Assembly: GCA_009731375.1 (NCBI GenBank)
Contig: BJOX01000302.1
Coordinates: forward strand, 394,985 to 458,984
DNA length: 64,000 nucleotides
From: Paulinella micropora
Lineage: Eukaryota > Cercozoa > Imbricatea > Euglyphida
Reading direction: 5' to 3'
Positions 40,746 through 50,948 of this stretch are shown piece by piece; position 1 is the first letter of the stretch, and every line of letters begins with the position of its first letter. Made by a program: the position numbers and the translations under genes. The notes below the pieces were generated by a model. It was not told the DNA's origin and did no database searches. It saw only the letters and a list, made by a program, of their open reading frames with translations.

Positions 40746-41708
40746 TCATTCCAGTAAATATGACCAGATGGCTTGAGACCGTTGACTCCCCCCCGGAGGC
40801 TTCAATGACATCGGGACATGGAGCTTCACTTGCGGAAACGCACTCTCCTCGTCCATGCCATACACCTCCAATCCCTGTAGCACCGACAGCGCACACGTCA
40901 GCCACACGACCTCCACTCTACAAGTCGGCAAGTGCACCTTGTCATACTGCCACGCCGGTTGTCGGAACCCCAGCCCAGCAATACGAGACTTCGTATCGAC
41001 CACCGGTCCGTCCATCGTCGCCCTCTTCTCGAAGTCCACGAACCTAGTAGGCACCAGCGGATGCCCCACCGGCTTCTCGGACACATGACGCTCGACGATA
41101 GCCCCCAGACGGAGGTGTTTGTCGATGTCGGCAAACCTGGAGTCGTTGAATAAACCCGACTTTGTCGCCTGGCGATAAGGAACCGGCACCGTCACCAGAT
41201 ATGCACCGGATCTAAAGTTGCCCGGCTTCGTCTTCGTTCTACTCCTCGCCCCAACGACTATGTTGGAGACGTCGATGGTGTTGCCCGTCCACTCGACAGG
41301 CACACCTCTTGCATCCCTCTTGACGTTCTCATCCCCCACAGGACCACTCGAAGGCTCTGCTTCTCCATTCGGTGCTGCCTCCTCAGCTGAACCCCTTGCC
41401 TCCCTCTTGTCCCCACCAACGTCCCCAGACACCCCTTCGTCGTAGACTGCCAGCTCGACAAGTCCCGAGTCGTCAGTTGAAACGGGCTGTAACCCCTCCA
41501 AGAACACTTCCCCAACGGCGTCCCGGGCTGCTACGTCTGCCACTTCCTCCGTCACTTCATTCTCTTCCCAACCGCTACCGCCAGTCAGCGAGTCCAACAC
41601 CTTTCGCTCACTGTCGGTGAAAAATTTTCCGGGTACACCGTCATTTTTGTCGACACTTTTTCCCACTTGGTGTGCCATTTGGAAAGCATGCTGGAGTGAT
41701 GACGCCAT
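40746..41708 (-). CDS. C1 copia RT, 5' half, with linker
   Basis: 320 residues. An acidic linker (residues 1-140) precedes RT: YRQATKSGLF, GAIVERHVSEKP, PTRFVDFEKRA, DTKSRIAGLGFRQ, and motif A region YGMDEESAFPQVKL, then SLKPPGG. Copia RTs normally have K-x-R-L-V-A-x-G at the fingers; here K-S-R-I-A-G-L-G. The frame ends near 40,746 and continues in another frame. Confidence 0.82.
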   Translation of the reverse strand: MASSLQHAFQMAHQVGKSVDKNDGVPGKFFTDSERKVLDSLTGGSGWEENEVTEEVADVAARDAVGEVFLEGLQPVSTDDSGLVELAVYDEGVSGDVGGDKREARGSAEEAAPNGEAEPSSGPVGDENVKRDARGVPVEWTGNTIDVSNIVVGARSRTKTKPGNFRSGAYLVTVPVPYRQATKSGLFNDSRFADIDKHLRLGAIVERHVSEKPVGHPLVPTRFVDFEKRATMDGPVVDTKSRIAGLGFRQPAWQYDKVHLPTCRVEVVWLTCALSVLQGLEVYGMDEESAFPQVKLHVPMSLKPPGGSQRSQAIWSYLLE

Positions 41709-41741
41709 CCTGCCCCCAAGAGAAAGGGGTACCAGGGGTCT

Positions 41742-42623
41742 TCATGGGAGTCCATGTGGAAGAATCCGCCTACAAGGAGTTTCTACGAAAGCAAGCTGGT
41801 TACAACTGTGGACATGGTGGTGAGGGACCCTGAAGTGCATGGCTGGCCTACGCTTTACCTGCCCCTTCTTTCCACCCTTGTAGTAAACACAGAGACATCC
41901 GAAGGGCTTCAGGACTGAGAAAGGCGGTGCAGGTCTGTTATATATCATCTCGTGCCTTGTGGCCTTCGCCCCTGCACGTCCCTGCATGTTGATCAGAAAC
42001 ACAGCGTAGTCCACCGCCAATGGTAGGAAGTACACAGGTACACTTCTTGCCGTCAGCAACGTAGCTGCCAGTGAAAAGACGATGTGAATCCCCGCTTCCG
42101 CATACGCGTCTTTATTCGGGTCCGCTCTCACTGGCAGCCGTTGCTCCACACCTTTGCTAGTTAGGAATTCTTTCACCGCTTTCGAGACCCACTCTTTGTC
42201 AGTCCTAAACTGTTTCACCTTATGGCCTGTTTGGGTTTCAGACCAAGCCAGCACGTCTTTGAGCTGTTGCAGTGCGAACTCAGATGCACGAGTAGCATTC
42301 CATTTTCCTCTAATGTAACCAGACACATTTTCCACAAAGAGCAGGTAGTATTGCACTCCTCCGTAGAGAGGGAATGAGATCCGACCGGTGCCATCTGCAC
42401 TCCAGTCTTTCCCCACCCTTGCACAGATAGTCAGCGAAGCTCCCTCGAACGTCGAATGCTTTCTCACCTTAGTCGTAGCACACCCGAGGCAGCCACATTT
42501 CACCACTCCCCCTTTCCCTTTCGGCACTAAGTTATTCTGTCGCATGAATTGCCTTGCCATCGTCTCCCCAAAGTGTAAGACATCGTTGAGCTCTTGCATC
42601 TCCACAGTAGTAGTAGGCTTCAT
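41742..42623 (-). CDS. C1 copia integrase
   Basis: 293 residues. A zinc pair (CGCLGC) preceded by MRQNNLVPKG, then the core: WSADGTGRISFPLYGGVQYY (first Asp), KVKQFRTDKEW (second Asp), and NKDAYAEAGI (third acidic site), followed by the C-terminal motif HEMIYNRPAPP and KPFGCLCVYYKG. It shows copia domain order (PR-IN-RT-RH). The last 30 residues look non-homologous. Confidence 0.82.
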   Translation of the reverse strand: MKPTTTVEMQELNDVLHFGETMARQFMRQNNLVPKGKGGVVKCGCLGCATTKVRKHSTFEGASLTICARVGKDWSADGTGRISFPLYGGVQYYLLFVENVSGYIRGKWNATRASEFALQQLKDVLAWSETQTGHKVKQFRTDKEWVSKAVKEFLTSKGVEQRLPVRADPNKDAYAEAGIHIVFSLAATLLTARSVPVYFLPLAVDYAVFLINMQGRAGAKATRHEMIYNRPAPPFSVLKPFGCLCVYYKGGKKGQVKRRPAMHFRVPHHHVHSCNQLAFVETPCRRILPHGLP

Positions 42624-42726
42624 GCTCGTCGCCCAAAAGGCTGCGTTGCATCCTGGGAACGGGGAGCACTCCTTCTTCTCTTTTCTCCATCCCGGTGTTC
42701 ACAGTTGTAAATTTATATTGACAGGT

Positions 42727-43218
42727 TTATGGGTCGAGAATACCAATCAGTACTTTGTCCCCCGGGTCTACATCTATTCGCCGTTTCGTGACAAAGAATT
42801 CGGTGCCCTGCATCACAATTGCATACCCAGCGCATTGCAGTCGCCCCGATGAGAATAGCGTCCGATCCAACGTCAGTAGCACGTAGGTTTCACCCATCTC
42901 CACTTCCTGGGGCACACCTTCACCGTTTATACCAGTGAATGATGCGTTCCCCTTAGCCTTTAGCCCAATCAACCCAGATATCCCCCTCACCGCCATAGGG
43001 TCCTCATCGGTGACATCCATTAGCGCTTCCCTCAGAGGTACCATATGTTGTGATGACCCACAGTCCATATATACTTCGTAGAGGTCTTGCCCTTCATCCT
43101 GCACCGTGCCGAAAGCCATATTTGCCGTAGGTCCTCCCCTGTCGATCGAAGCCCCTTGCTCTCGAGCAGGTTCATCTTCCCCAGCCGGTTGCTCGTCACC
43201 ATCCTGCACCCCTTCCAC
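42727..43218 (-). CDS. C1 copia protease and Gag-pre-integrase region
   Basis: Linker, then VYMDCGSSQHMVPLREALMD, the copia active-site region with D-C-G-S where D-S-G-A is usual, then LKAKGNASFTG (flap region) and ETYVLLTLDRTLFSSGRL (pre-integrase). The Asp is kept, so activity is possible, but Cys in place of Ser/Thr is unusual. Confidence 0.78.
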   Translation of the reverse strand: MEGVQDGDEQPAGEDEPAREQGASIDRGGPTANMAFGTVQDEGQDLYEVYMDCGSSQHMVPLREALMDVTDEDPMAVRGISGLIGLKAKGNASFTGINGEGVPQEVEMGETYVLLTLDRTLFSSGRLQCAGYAIVMQGTEFFVTKRRIDVDPGDKVLIGILDP

Positions 43219-43738
43219 TATCCACTTCCATAGGTGGCGTGTTCGGTGGCTTCTCTTCCTCCCCCACTACGAGGCACCGGGTCCCTCCTTCCATCGTTCT
43301 CTAACGTGATGACCGTTCGTTCTTCTTCCCATCTTCCAACTCGCCTCGCCGCAGAGGTAGACTCCCCCTGCCTGCCACTCATATCACCAGTGCCACCACC
43401 TTCACCTAGTGTCGTAGCTGATGTGTTTTGCATAGCCCGCCGTTATGCCAAAGCCTCCTTCCGTTAGCCTCAATCGAAGCCAGTTGATATACCCAGGGGA
43501 AGAAGCGTTCTTTGGCACGTAGCAGCACCCGTTCCGGTTCCGAGATCGCGTGTCTCTTCGCATCTTGTAGACTCTCCCAGCTCGCATCGACATATTCATT
43601 TGCTTCCTTAGGCGGCCCCATCATGAGTAGGATGTCCTTGAACCTCGGCTGGAGCGCCCTAGCGTTCTTCCCCATCTCCGGTTTGACATGACAGTACCTC
43701 AGTAGCCTCCGATACGCAACATACGCCAGATAGGATAG
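43219..43738 (-). CDS. C1 segment between MYND finger and protease
   Basis: Continues in phase from 25,661 after undoing the inversion. Translation: LAYVAYRRLLRYCHVKPEMG, PRFKDILLMMGPPKEANEY, ERVLLRAKERFFPWVYQLAS, then an acidic linker after a stop near 43,445. Helical, no family recognised. Confidence 0.6.
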
Positions 43739-44562
43739 TCGCATTGTGCGATATGCGGTTGGAGCATTTGAGGGAACAACGGAGGCTGGCCACGGACGGT
43801 TTCCCGATACATGGAAGTAGCTTGGGGACCAACACAAGGAGATGGTTGACAGGACGTTGCCGATGGCACAGTACGTGGTATGCAACGTGGCGAAGCCTAG
43901 TCAGGCAAAAACGGGAATCATTGAGTTCCTCAAGGATAGGTGGACGGATGATCCCATCATGGTCGACTCCGTGGTAGGGATAAAGAAAGCGTTCAGAATA
44001 ATCGGATTTCCCACGGGGATTTCACGATAGTACTGTCAATGGGCAGACGAACGGAATGTGGTGGTACGATATCGAGGATTTCTTGGTTCAAGATCCAATA
44101 CCTATACCGACTCGGAGTCGGACGCAAAAGCTCGTTATAGCGTGTAGATTGGGTTCGCGGAAGGCGGAAAGGAAGTATCGGCAGGAGCTCCTTGACCGGG
44201 ATCTGGCGGTCATCCGGGATGAGGCGTTTACTCACATTTCGGGGGTGTATCATTGGACACACGCGATACAATATGCCATGATGATCGATCAGCTGGCAAG
44301 GTACGCGGATCAGGAAAGGCAGACACCCACTTTATATCGGTCTCGGGAGGGATTCGAGGAGGATGGCGCGGAAGCCACGGTGGATGATATAGCAGGCAAG
44401 GCAACGGACAAACAGATCAAGGAGGAGACGGATAAGGCACGGGCGGCCTTGCGGGAACAGGCAAAACAGTGGCAGGGGAGCAAGAAGTCCAAGGAGGATG
44501 TCCTGGCGATGATGGACAGCCACATAGAGGTTTTCGGACCGTTGGAGGGGGGATCGGTCTAG
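43739..44562 (+). pseudogene. G2 pol, N-terminal element-specific domain
   Basis: Starts at the inversion breakpoint. RLEHLREQRRLATDG (frame 1) shifts to SQAKTGIIEFLKDRW and then to the 168-residue ORF from 44056 (DPIPIPTRSRTQKLVIACRL, HISGVYHWTHAIQYAMMIDQ). This is collinear with the first 200 residues of the G1 RT ORF, including the match PIPVPSRKQQLVVACRMG. At least two frameshifts. Confidence 0.75.
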
Positions 44563-44589
44563 CGCCACACGGCAAGGTTCCATAAGGAG

Positions 44590-45075
44590 ATGGGACAGGA
44601 GGTGCCTGGTATAGGACGACCTTCTCGACTCAGCTACCATGAAGACAGGATTGCCAGGGAAATGACAGCGGAACTGTTGGAAAAGGGGTTGATAGAGGAG
44701 CGGTTGTCGGAATACTCCTCGCCGGAACTGTTGGAAAAGGGGTTGATAGAGGAGCGGTTGTCGGAATACTCCTCGCCGGTGCGGATGGCGCCGAAGCCAG
44801 ACGGCACACTGCGGATGTGTATAAACTACTGGAAGATCAATCAGATCTTAATACTCCTCGCCGGTGCGGATGGCGCCGAAGCCAGACGGCTGGGATGTGC
44901 ATAAACTACTGGAAGATCAATCAGATGATAAAGAAGATCGAGACGCCGGTTCCGAATGTACGGCGGGGGGTGGAAGTATTACGTAATGCGAAGATATATT
45001 CCACTTTGGATCTGAAGAGTGGTTTTGGCAAATACAACTGGCGGAGGAAAGTCGATATCTCACCGCGTTCATGGT
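44590..45075 (+). pseudogene. G2 RT fingers/palm with internal tandem duplications
   Basis: Contains IAREMTAELLEKGLIEERL and MAPKPDGTLRMCINYWKINQ. A 54-bp exact tandem repeat (44671-44724 and 44725-44778) duplicates 18 codons in frame; a second 85-bp-period duplication (from 44765 and 44850) repeats the next segment and shifts the frame. YSTLDLKSGF (motif A) follows, then a stop near 45,075. Confidence 0.82.
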
Positions 45076-45493
45076 AGGCATGACGACGTATGTATGGAAA
45101 GTTTTACCGATGGGGCTTGAGGTGGCTCCGGGAATTTTTCAGAAGGCGATGACCGAGATGTTGGGAAACAAGTTTCGTGACGAGGAATTTGCCTTTGAAT
45201 ATGGTGATACGTCCACATATGCTTTCGCGTATTTGGATGACGTTATCATATACTCCAATTCGGTCGAGGAACACATGGAGCACCTCAGAGATATCATGAG
45301 GAGGGTTAAGGCATTCGGATTCAGGCTCAATGCCAAGAAGTGCCATTTCATGCAGAAACGGATTCAATATTGGGATACAACATGGAGAACAAAACATGCA
45401 CTATCGCGGCTAAGAAGAGGGAGGCACTGCAGGCAATGCAGATGCCGACGAATAAATCGGATCTCCACTCGTATCCTTGGCGCAATATTATAG
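45071..45493 (+). CDS. G2 RT palm, catalytic YLDD region
   Basis: TTYVWKVLPMGLEVAPGIFQ (motif B), then YAFAYLDDVIIYSNSVEEH (catalytic YLDD) and FGFRLNAKKCHF. The frame changes near 45,360 and the rest of this ORF is out of frame. Confidence 0.85.
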   Translation: MVGMTTYVWKVLPMGLEVAPGIFQKAMTEMLGNKFRDEEFAFEYGDTSTYAFAYLDDVIIYSNSVEEHMEHLRDIMRRVKAFGFRLNAKKCHFMQKRIQYWDTTWRTKHALSRLRRGRHCRQCRCRRINRISTRILGAIL

Positions 45494-46326
45494 GGAATTT
45501 ATTCCGAATTTTGCCAATCGGGCAGAGCACATACGGAATCACATGAAGAACTTCAAGGGGGACTGGGCAAACCCAGACGAGTGGGGGCAAGCCGTCAAGG
45601 ACACCATAACGGACCTGCGGGATATGATCCTGAAGGACCCGTTGACGGAAGACGGAACGGTTCTAAGGTTGCCAGACTTCAATGCACCTTTCATTCTGGA
45701 TACGGACGCGTCGGCTTACGCAATAGGGGGGGTACTTCAGCAATCGGATGAAAAGGGACGTTTACGGCCGGTGAGGTTCCTTAGCCGACGGATGTCGAGT
45801 GCGGAAAGGCAATACTGCACAAGACGACGGGAGGCATTAGCCATTGTCTGGGGGTTCAAGCGGTTAAGAGAATATCTGTAGAGGGCAAAGGAAACGAAGG
45901 ACCGTGAGGACGGATCACAACAACCTGCAGTGGTTGATGTCGCAAGATCACACGGGACGGTTGGCACGGTGGCAACAGGAGTTGTCGGAATATGACTTGC
46001 AGATAGAGTAAATAAATGGAAAGGAAAATTTTCTGGCTGATCATCAGTCACGGTTAGGGGGAACGGGAGAGGACGGCGGTCCTCAGGGAAAGAAGGAATT
46101 GGAACAAAAACAACACCAGGCGCCAGAGGCGTTTACGGTCAGACCGATCTGGGATGGAGAAAAGAAAAAGGGGATGGATCTGACACGATTCAGGTTCACC
46201 ACGGCAGCGGCAGTTTTGACGGTGTGGGGACACATGGACTTGGAAAAGATAGAAAGAGAGCCGGATTTCGAGGATAAGAAGCCGATGAACGGCATGATAT
46301 GCGGAGGAGGTGTCGGCAGCATATAA
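45477..46326 (+). pseudogene. G2 RT connection and RNase H
   Basis: MAQYYREFIPNFANRAEHI, then ILDTDASAYAIGGVLQQ (RNase H first Asp), RRREALAIVWGFKRL to a stop at 45,881. A shift then gives RTDHNNLQWLMSQDH, RLARWQQELSEYD, a TAA near 46,010, and ENFLADHQSRLG. Order and motifs as in G1. Confidence 0.82.
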
Positions 46327-47127
46327 TTTTCGCACGTCTGGGGGTGGAGATAAACAGGAACATGAGAGGGACGTTCGGCTCTATGAGGCGGCTAGCAATA
46401 AACCACAGGAGTGTTGTAAGGAACATGGTGACCAGTGTGCGAGGGATAACCTCGAGGAATACGAATGGAACGCGGCGCTACACGCGGAAAGGAAAACGGA
46501 GAGATGGAAGCGCCACGTTTCCCATGGCGGCAGTTGCCGATGGTCGGCAATGTAGTTGTTAACACTAAGGAGGAGGGGGAACAGCAGCTACAGGAGGAGG
46601 AGGACGTAAAGGTGTTGGAAAAGACGCACCCCAGTCGGGTGGCTTTGGGTTTGGAGACGGATACGCAAATCAGGTTTGCTTCGGTGGATAAGTTTCGGAG
46701 CCTGACGAGTGAGGCAAAGGAATTCCAGGCACTAATCCAACACGTGAAAAGCCCGACGCCGGAAACGTGTACTGAAGCGGTGAAAAGACAGCTGAAGACG
46801 CATACGTATTCGGATGGGCTGATCTGGTATATGGGGACGGACGGCGGATACAAGGAAAACCCGGAACGGTGGACGGTATGGGTACCGCCGGCATTACGGC
46901 ACGCGATACTAATTGGAGCACATAACTGTCCCATGCAGAGTCATCCGGGATTAGAAAGGATGAAATGGTCCTTGGCAAGAAAGCTTTATTGGGGAAACAT
47001 GGGTAGGGATGTTGAGAGGTTCATCAACGGCTGTGCGCCGTGCCAGAGGGCAAAGACACCATATGATGCAAACAAGGGTTTGCTGGGACAATACGAGGTC
47101 ACGAGCGATATCTTCGAGACGGTACAT
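46327..47127 (+). CDS. G2 integrase zinc domain and upstream linker
   Basis: ORF from 46465: linker, then YSDGLIWYMGTDGGYKENPE, AHNCPMQSHPGLERM (His-His) and CAPCQRAKTPYDANKG (Cys-Cys), giving the HHCC domain, and YEVTSDIFETVH where the DDE core should begin. The expected first catalytic Asp segment is inverted just downstream. Confidence 0.82.
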
Positions 47128-47215
47128 AGTTCGACGCTCGGTTGATAGCCGTAAGGATATACTTGAATCCCCCTTCTCCTGCTTCCGGTAAGGGACCCAC
47201 ATAATCAAAGGATGA
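47128..47215 (-). pseudogene. Inverted ~88-bp piece of G2 integrase core
   Basis: Read on the minus strand this short segment encodes FDYVGPLPEAGEGG and FKYILTAINRASNY, the first-Asp segment of the DDE core (G1: HIDHVGPF, YKYLLTAIDRATNY). On the plus strand it interrupts the integrase frame. Flanking plus-strand sequence is collinear with G1 on both sides. Confidence 0.85.
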
Positions 47216-47570
47216 AACCAAGGAGACGACCGCAAAGGCACTTATTGATCACGTCTTCAGCAGGATTGGGGTCCCCAGGAGGATCATATCGGATCGAGGG
47301 AGCTCGTTTATTAACTGGCTCTCTAACGAGCTCACGTATTTCGGATTTCAGTGGAACTACGTCACAGCGTACAACCCAATGGCTAATGGAAAGATTGAAC
47401 GGATGCACAAGACCATGAAGGCGTCGTTGAAGATATACTGTCAGAACAATCAGAAGGTTAGCCGGAGACGGTACAGGCTTTCACGTTTGCGATCAACAAC
47501 TTGGGATCTTCATCCTTGGGGGGAAACGTTCGGCTTTGCCCAAACCAATTGGTACACAGAAGGGTGTTGA
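47216..47570 (+). pseudogene. G2 integrase core, second half
   Basis: KETTAKALIDHVFSRIGVPR, ISDRGSSFINW (second Asp), NPMANGKIERMHKTMKASL (Glu), then a shift near 47,460. Spread over two frames. Confidence 0.8.
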
Positions 47571-48872
47571 ACACACCCACGGATTTCTTCAAAGACACGG
47601 CGCTATACGACCCAACGGAACTGATGGCATGTCGCTTGCGGGCGATTGCGGAGGCGGGGCACATCGTGCGGAAGCAGCGGGAGGCTGACATGCGACGCAA
47701 GGATGCCAGGGGGCAACAGAAATTCCGGCACGTGCACGTTGAGTTCAATGTGGGGGACACCGTCTTGTTATATGTTCCGAGCATTTCGGTGGGCGTGTCG
47801 GTGAAGTTATACGAGAAATGGCAGGGGCCATATCAGGTGGTGCAGCAGACGGCGGCGTACAATTACAAAATGCGTCATCAACGGACGAGCAAGGAACAGA
47901 TCGTACATGTGCGGCGGTTGGTTAAGTTCTCACCGTTCTTATTGGATTATGAAACGGACGCGCAGGCACTGGCGCGCACGGCGGATGACTGGGGCAACCC
48001 GACACCTTTGCTTACTCGTTCGCAGCGGGCGGAGGAGATTGCGAGGTTGAGGGATCAGCTCTTGTATGAGCCGGAGGAGGAGGAGAAGCAAAGATTGCGG
48101 GACGCAATTACGGAGCTGGAAACAGGCTCCCATGAACGAGCGTCAAGAAGGCAACGCCAAAGGGGGAATGACGCAGGCAACAAGGAGGAAGCTAAGGAGA
48201 GGAAGGAGGAGCCAGGTGGAACGGTAGCAACGCCACAGCAGGAAGCGAAGAAGGCGGAGAAGGTGAGGGAAGAGAAGCAAAGGGCACAACCGGCTCGTCC
48301 AAGACCTCCACCAGAGGGTCAGCATGGAGGCGGACTGCGGCCACGGTCGGAGAAGTGGGTGGAGGACCTGGTCAAAATTGATAAAACTCACTGGCGGGTC
48401 GGCAAGTGCTACCTGATGCGGCCGGCGGCCAGGGAGGTCGCGGACGACACGATGGATGACTTTTACGTCATGCGGATACTGAAGGTTGGTAGACGTACAA
48501 GGTCCAAGGCGGCGGTGGGCATTGCTCCAATAATACAGTTTTGGAGGAGCGGTGATGAGACGAACTTGGAGAAGAGCCGCCGGTTCAGTCCAGTTTTTCT
48601 GGAGAACTGGGGGCAAACACATGAAACATGGGACGTAAGTATCCAGTTGGACGACAAGGACCACATATACGGTGCAGTCGAGACCTAGGATGGTCCTGGA
48701 TATACCTTTTGACCTCACGGAGGATCGGCGAATTCCCAACATCATCTGGAATGAGGTGGAGGAGAAAGGCCATTCCTCTGAGATCATCGGGGCACCACCG
48801 GCAAAGGTGGGATGGAGGGGAAGGAAACGTCCCTCGGGGCCGGAAAGGAAGGGAAGGAAGGGGAGAAGATGA
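47501..48872 (+). CDS. G2 integrase C-terminus: GPY/F module and extra C-terminal domain
   Basis: 395-residue ORF (to 48688) plus an in-place continuation. NQLVHRRVLNTPTDFF, HVEFNVGDTVLLYVP, KWQGPYQVVQQTAAYNYKM (GPY/F). After a Glu/Lys/Arg linker: YLMRPAAREVADDTMDDFY, VMRILKVG, IIQFWRSGDE, ETWDVSIQ; after the TAG, VLDIPFDLTED and PNIIWNEVEE follow in another frame (48,691-48,840). All blocks match the G1 C-terminal domain in the same order. Confidence 0.8.
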
Positions 48873-50434
48873 GAAAGAAGAGAGAGAAAAAGAGTGAGAG
48901 AGAGGGAGAGAAAAAGAGTGAGAGAGAGAGAGAGGAAGAAAGAGACAAGATGATGACCGAGTCCGGGGTGGTGCGCCCGGGGGAAACGGCTAATGATACC
49001 CACGGATCAGTTGATCCATAAGTGTATGGTATACACTGGTAACGCGCAGCAACGCGAGGGTATGGACATTATTGTCTGAATTGGACTTGGATAAGTCAGC
49101 TCTGGACATTATGGGATGCATCCAGGGATCACGATGCTAATCGTGCACTTTAATGTGCTGGTTGTAAGCAACGCATGAAAAATGCACGACAGCTATATTT
49201 GTATGGCAAAATTGTCCCCTTTTTGGCTAATAGACATGCCGCGCGATGCGCGATGACGAATAATTAACATGGTGAGCGTAAGGACACGAAGAGACACATT
49301 TCAGTCATCACGATGCTAATTGTGTTCTTTCATGTGCTAGCTGGAGGCAAACACATGAAAATACACGACAGCTATCTCTAACCGCCTTTTGACTTACTGA
49401 ATTTTCCGCGCGGTGCGCTCTTATCTCGCGCGGTGCGCGACGGTATAATTCTTTTCCGCGTACGGACGCGAAGATATACATTTATTCCGCGAGGGTCGCG
49501 ATGTCTACTATATATTCCGCGCAGGGACGCGATGACAGGCTTACGAGCCTTAAAGGATAATATAATAACCCGCCAGGGAGCGAGGTCATCAACGTAGCAT
49601 GACTGATCACCCTCACGTTCACTTGTATATTCACCCTCAGCCTGCGGTGGCAAAATAAGGGTAAGCGTACGGAGTACGAACATGGCACGGACGGAATGAG
49701 GAGATGAGAGATGAGAAGAGAGATGAAAGATGATTGAGAGAAGAGAATGGGAGGGGGTATTACTAATACAAATACACCCACAGGTACCGCTGAGGGCAAC
49801 GGGCCCACGGGGCAGTCACAGCCACGGTACACTTGGAATATTTGACTCATGAAACTTATTTTATTTTGCCGCGCAGGGGCGAGAGGACGGCGGAAGGCCG
49901 AATGGAAGACACTCACCGCTCTGCATGCGGATCGAGGGATATATACGGACTAATAACAATTAGGGCACGGGAGCCCAAACGGAAGTCGGAATGATGGATG
50001 GCGGAATAGGGGGAGAGGGAATAGATTATAGGACGATAGTAATAGAGTTGGATAGATGATAGGACGGATAGTAATAGAGTTGGATAGATTATAGGACGGA
50101 TAGTGATAGATATTGATATAATAATATTATAGCATGGATAATGATAGGAATAGGAAGATGGGACGGCACGTGGTAGTGGGAAGACGACCTGGACGAACGG
50201 GGGAAAACTATTATGGAAGGCAGGACGGGGCAATGGGATAGTGGGACAGGTTTTCCTTTTAAGTGGTACTTGGGGTCGTTTTAAGCATGGAGTGCTAGCG
50301 CCGGGGGGACGGCAGTGGGGAATATCAAAGGCCTGGTGGGGGGCCTTCCCTTAACGACGTCTTGAGTTACTCCTGGGCTACACGCCGGGACTACAGCGTC
50401 ACTTGGGGCCATAAATGGATAAAGGTTTTTCGCT
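48873..50434 (+). other. G2 3' noncoding region with degenerate internal repeats
   Basis: Starts with a GAGA-rich stretch. A ~75-bp segment (atcacgatgctaat to acgacagctat) occurs twice, at about 49,127-49,193 and 49,303-49,375. CG-rich motifs (ccgcgcggtgcgc) recur at 49.2-49.5 kb, and a ~37-bp unit (atagtaatagagttggatag) repeats at 50.03-50.11 kb. Possibly 3' LTR; no 5' partner seen. Confidence 0.5.
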
Positions 50435-50948
50435 GATTGTTTTTCAAATTCCCACGAGTTTCATGGCAATTTTTAGTGACTCAGTGGAGGACGGGGGATA
50501 AGGATTGTTTTTCAAATTCCCACCAGTTTCATGGCAATTTTCAGTGACCCAGTGGAGGACGGGGGATAAGGATTGTTTTTCAAATTCCCACAAGTTTCAT
50601 AGCAATTTTCAGTGCCTCAGTGGAGGACGGGGGATATGGATTGTTTTTCAAATTCCCACAAGTTTCATGCCAATTTTCAGTGACCCAGTGGAGGACGAGG
50701 GATGAGGATTGTTTTTCAAATTCCTACGAGTTTCATGGCAATTTTCAGTGACCCAGTGGAGAACGGGGGATAAGGATTGTTTTTCAAATTCACACAAGTT
50801 TCATGGCAATTTTCAGTGACCCAGTGGAGAACGGGGTATAAGGATTGTTTTTCAAATTCACACAAGTTTCATGGCAATTTTCAGTGCCTCAGTGGAGGAC
50901 GGGGGATAAGGATTGTTTTTCAAATTCCCACTAGTTCCATGGCAACTT
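50435..50948 (+). repeat. 68-bp tandem repeat, about 7.5 copies
   Basis: Units start at 50435, 50503, 50571, 50639, 50707, 50775, 50843 and 50911, each beginning GATTGTTTTTCAAATTC and ending with a purine-rich GGACGGGGGATAAG. The period is exactly 68 throughout. Could be LTR enhancer repeats. Confidence 0.97.
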
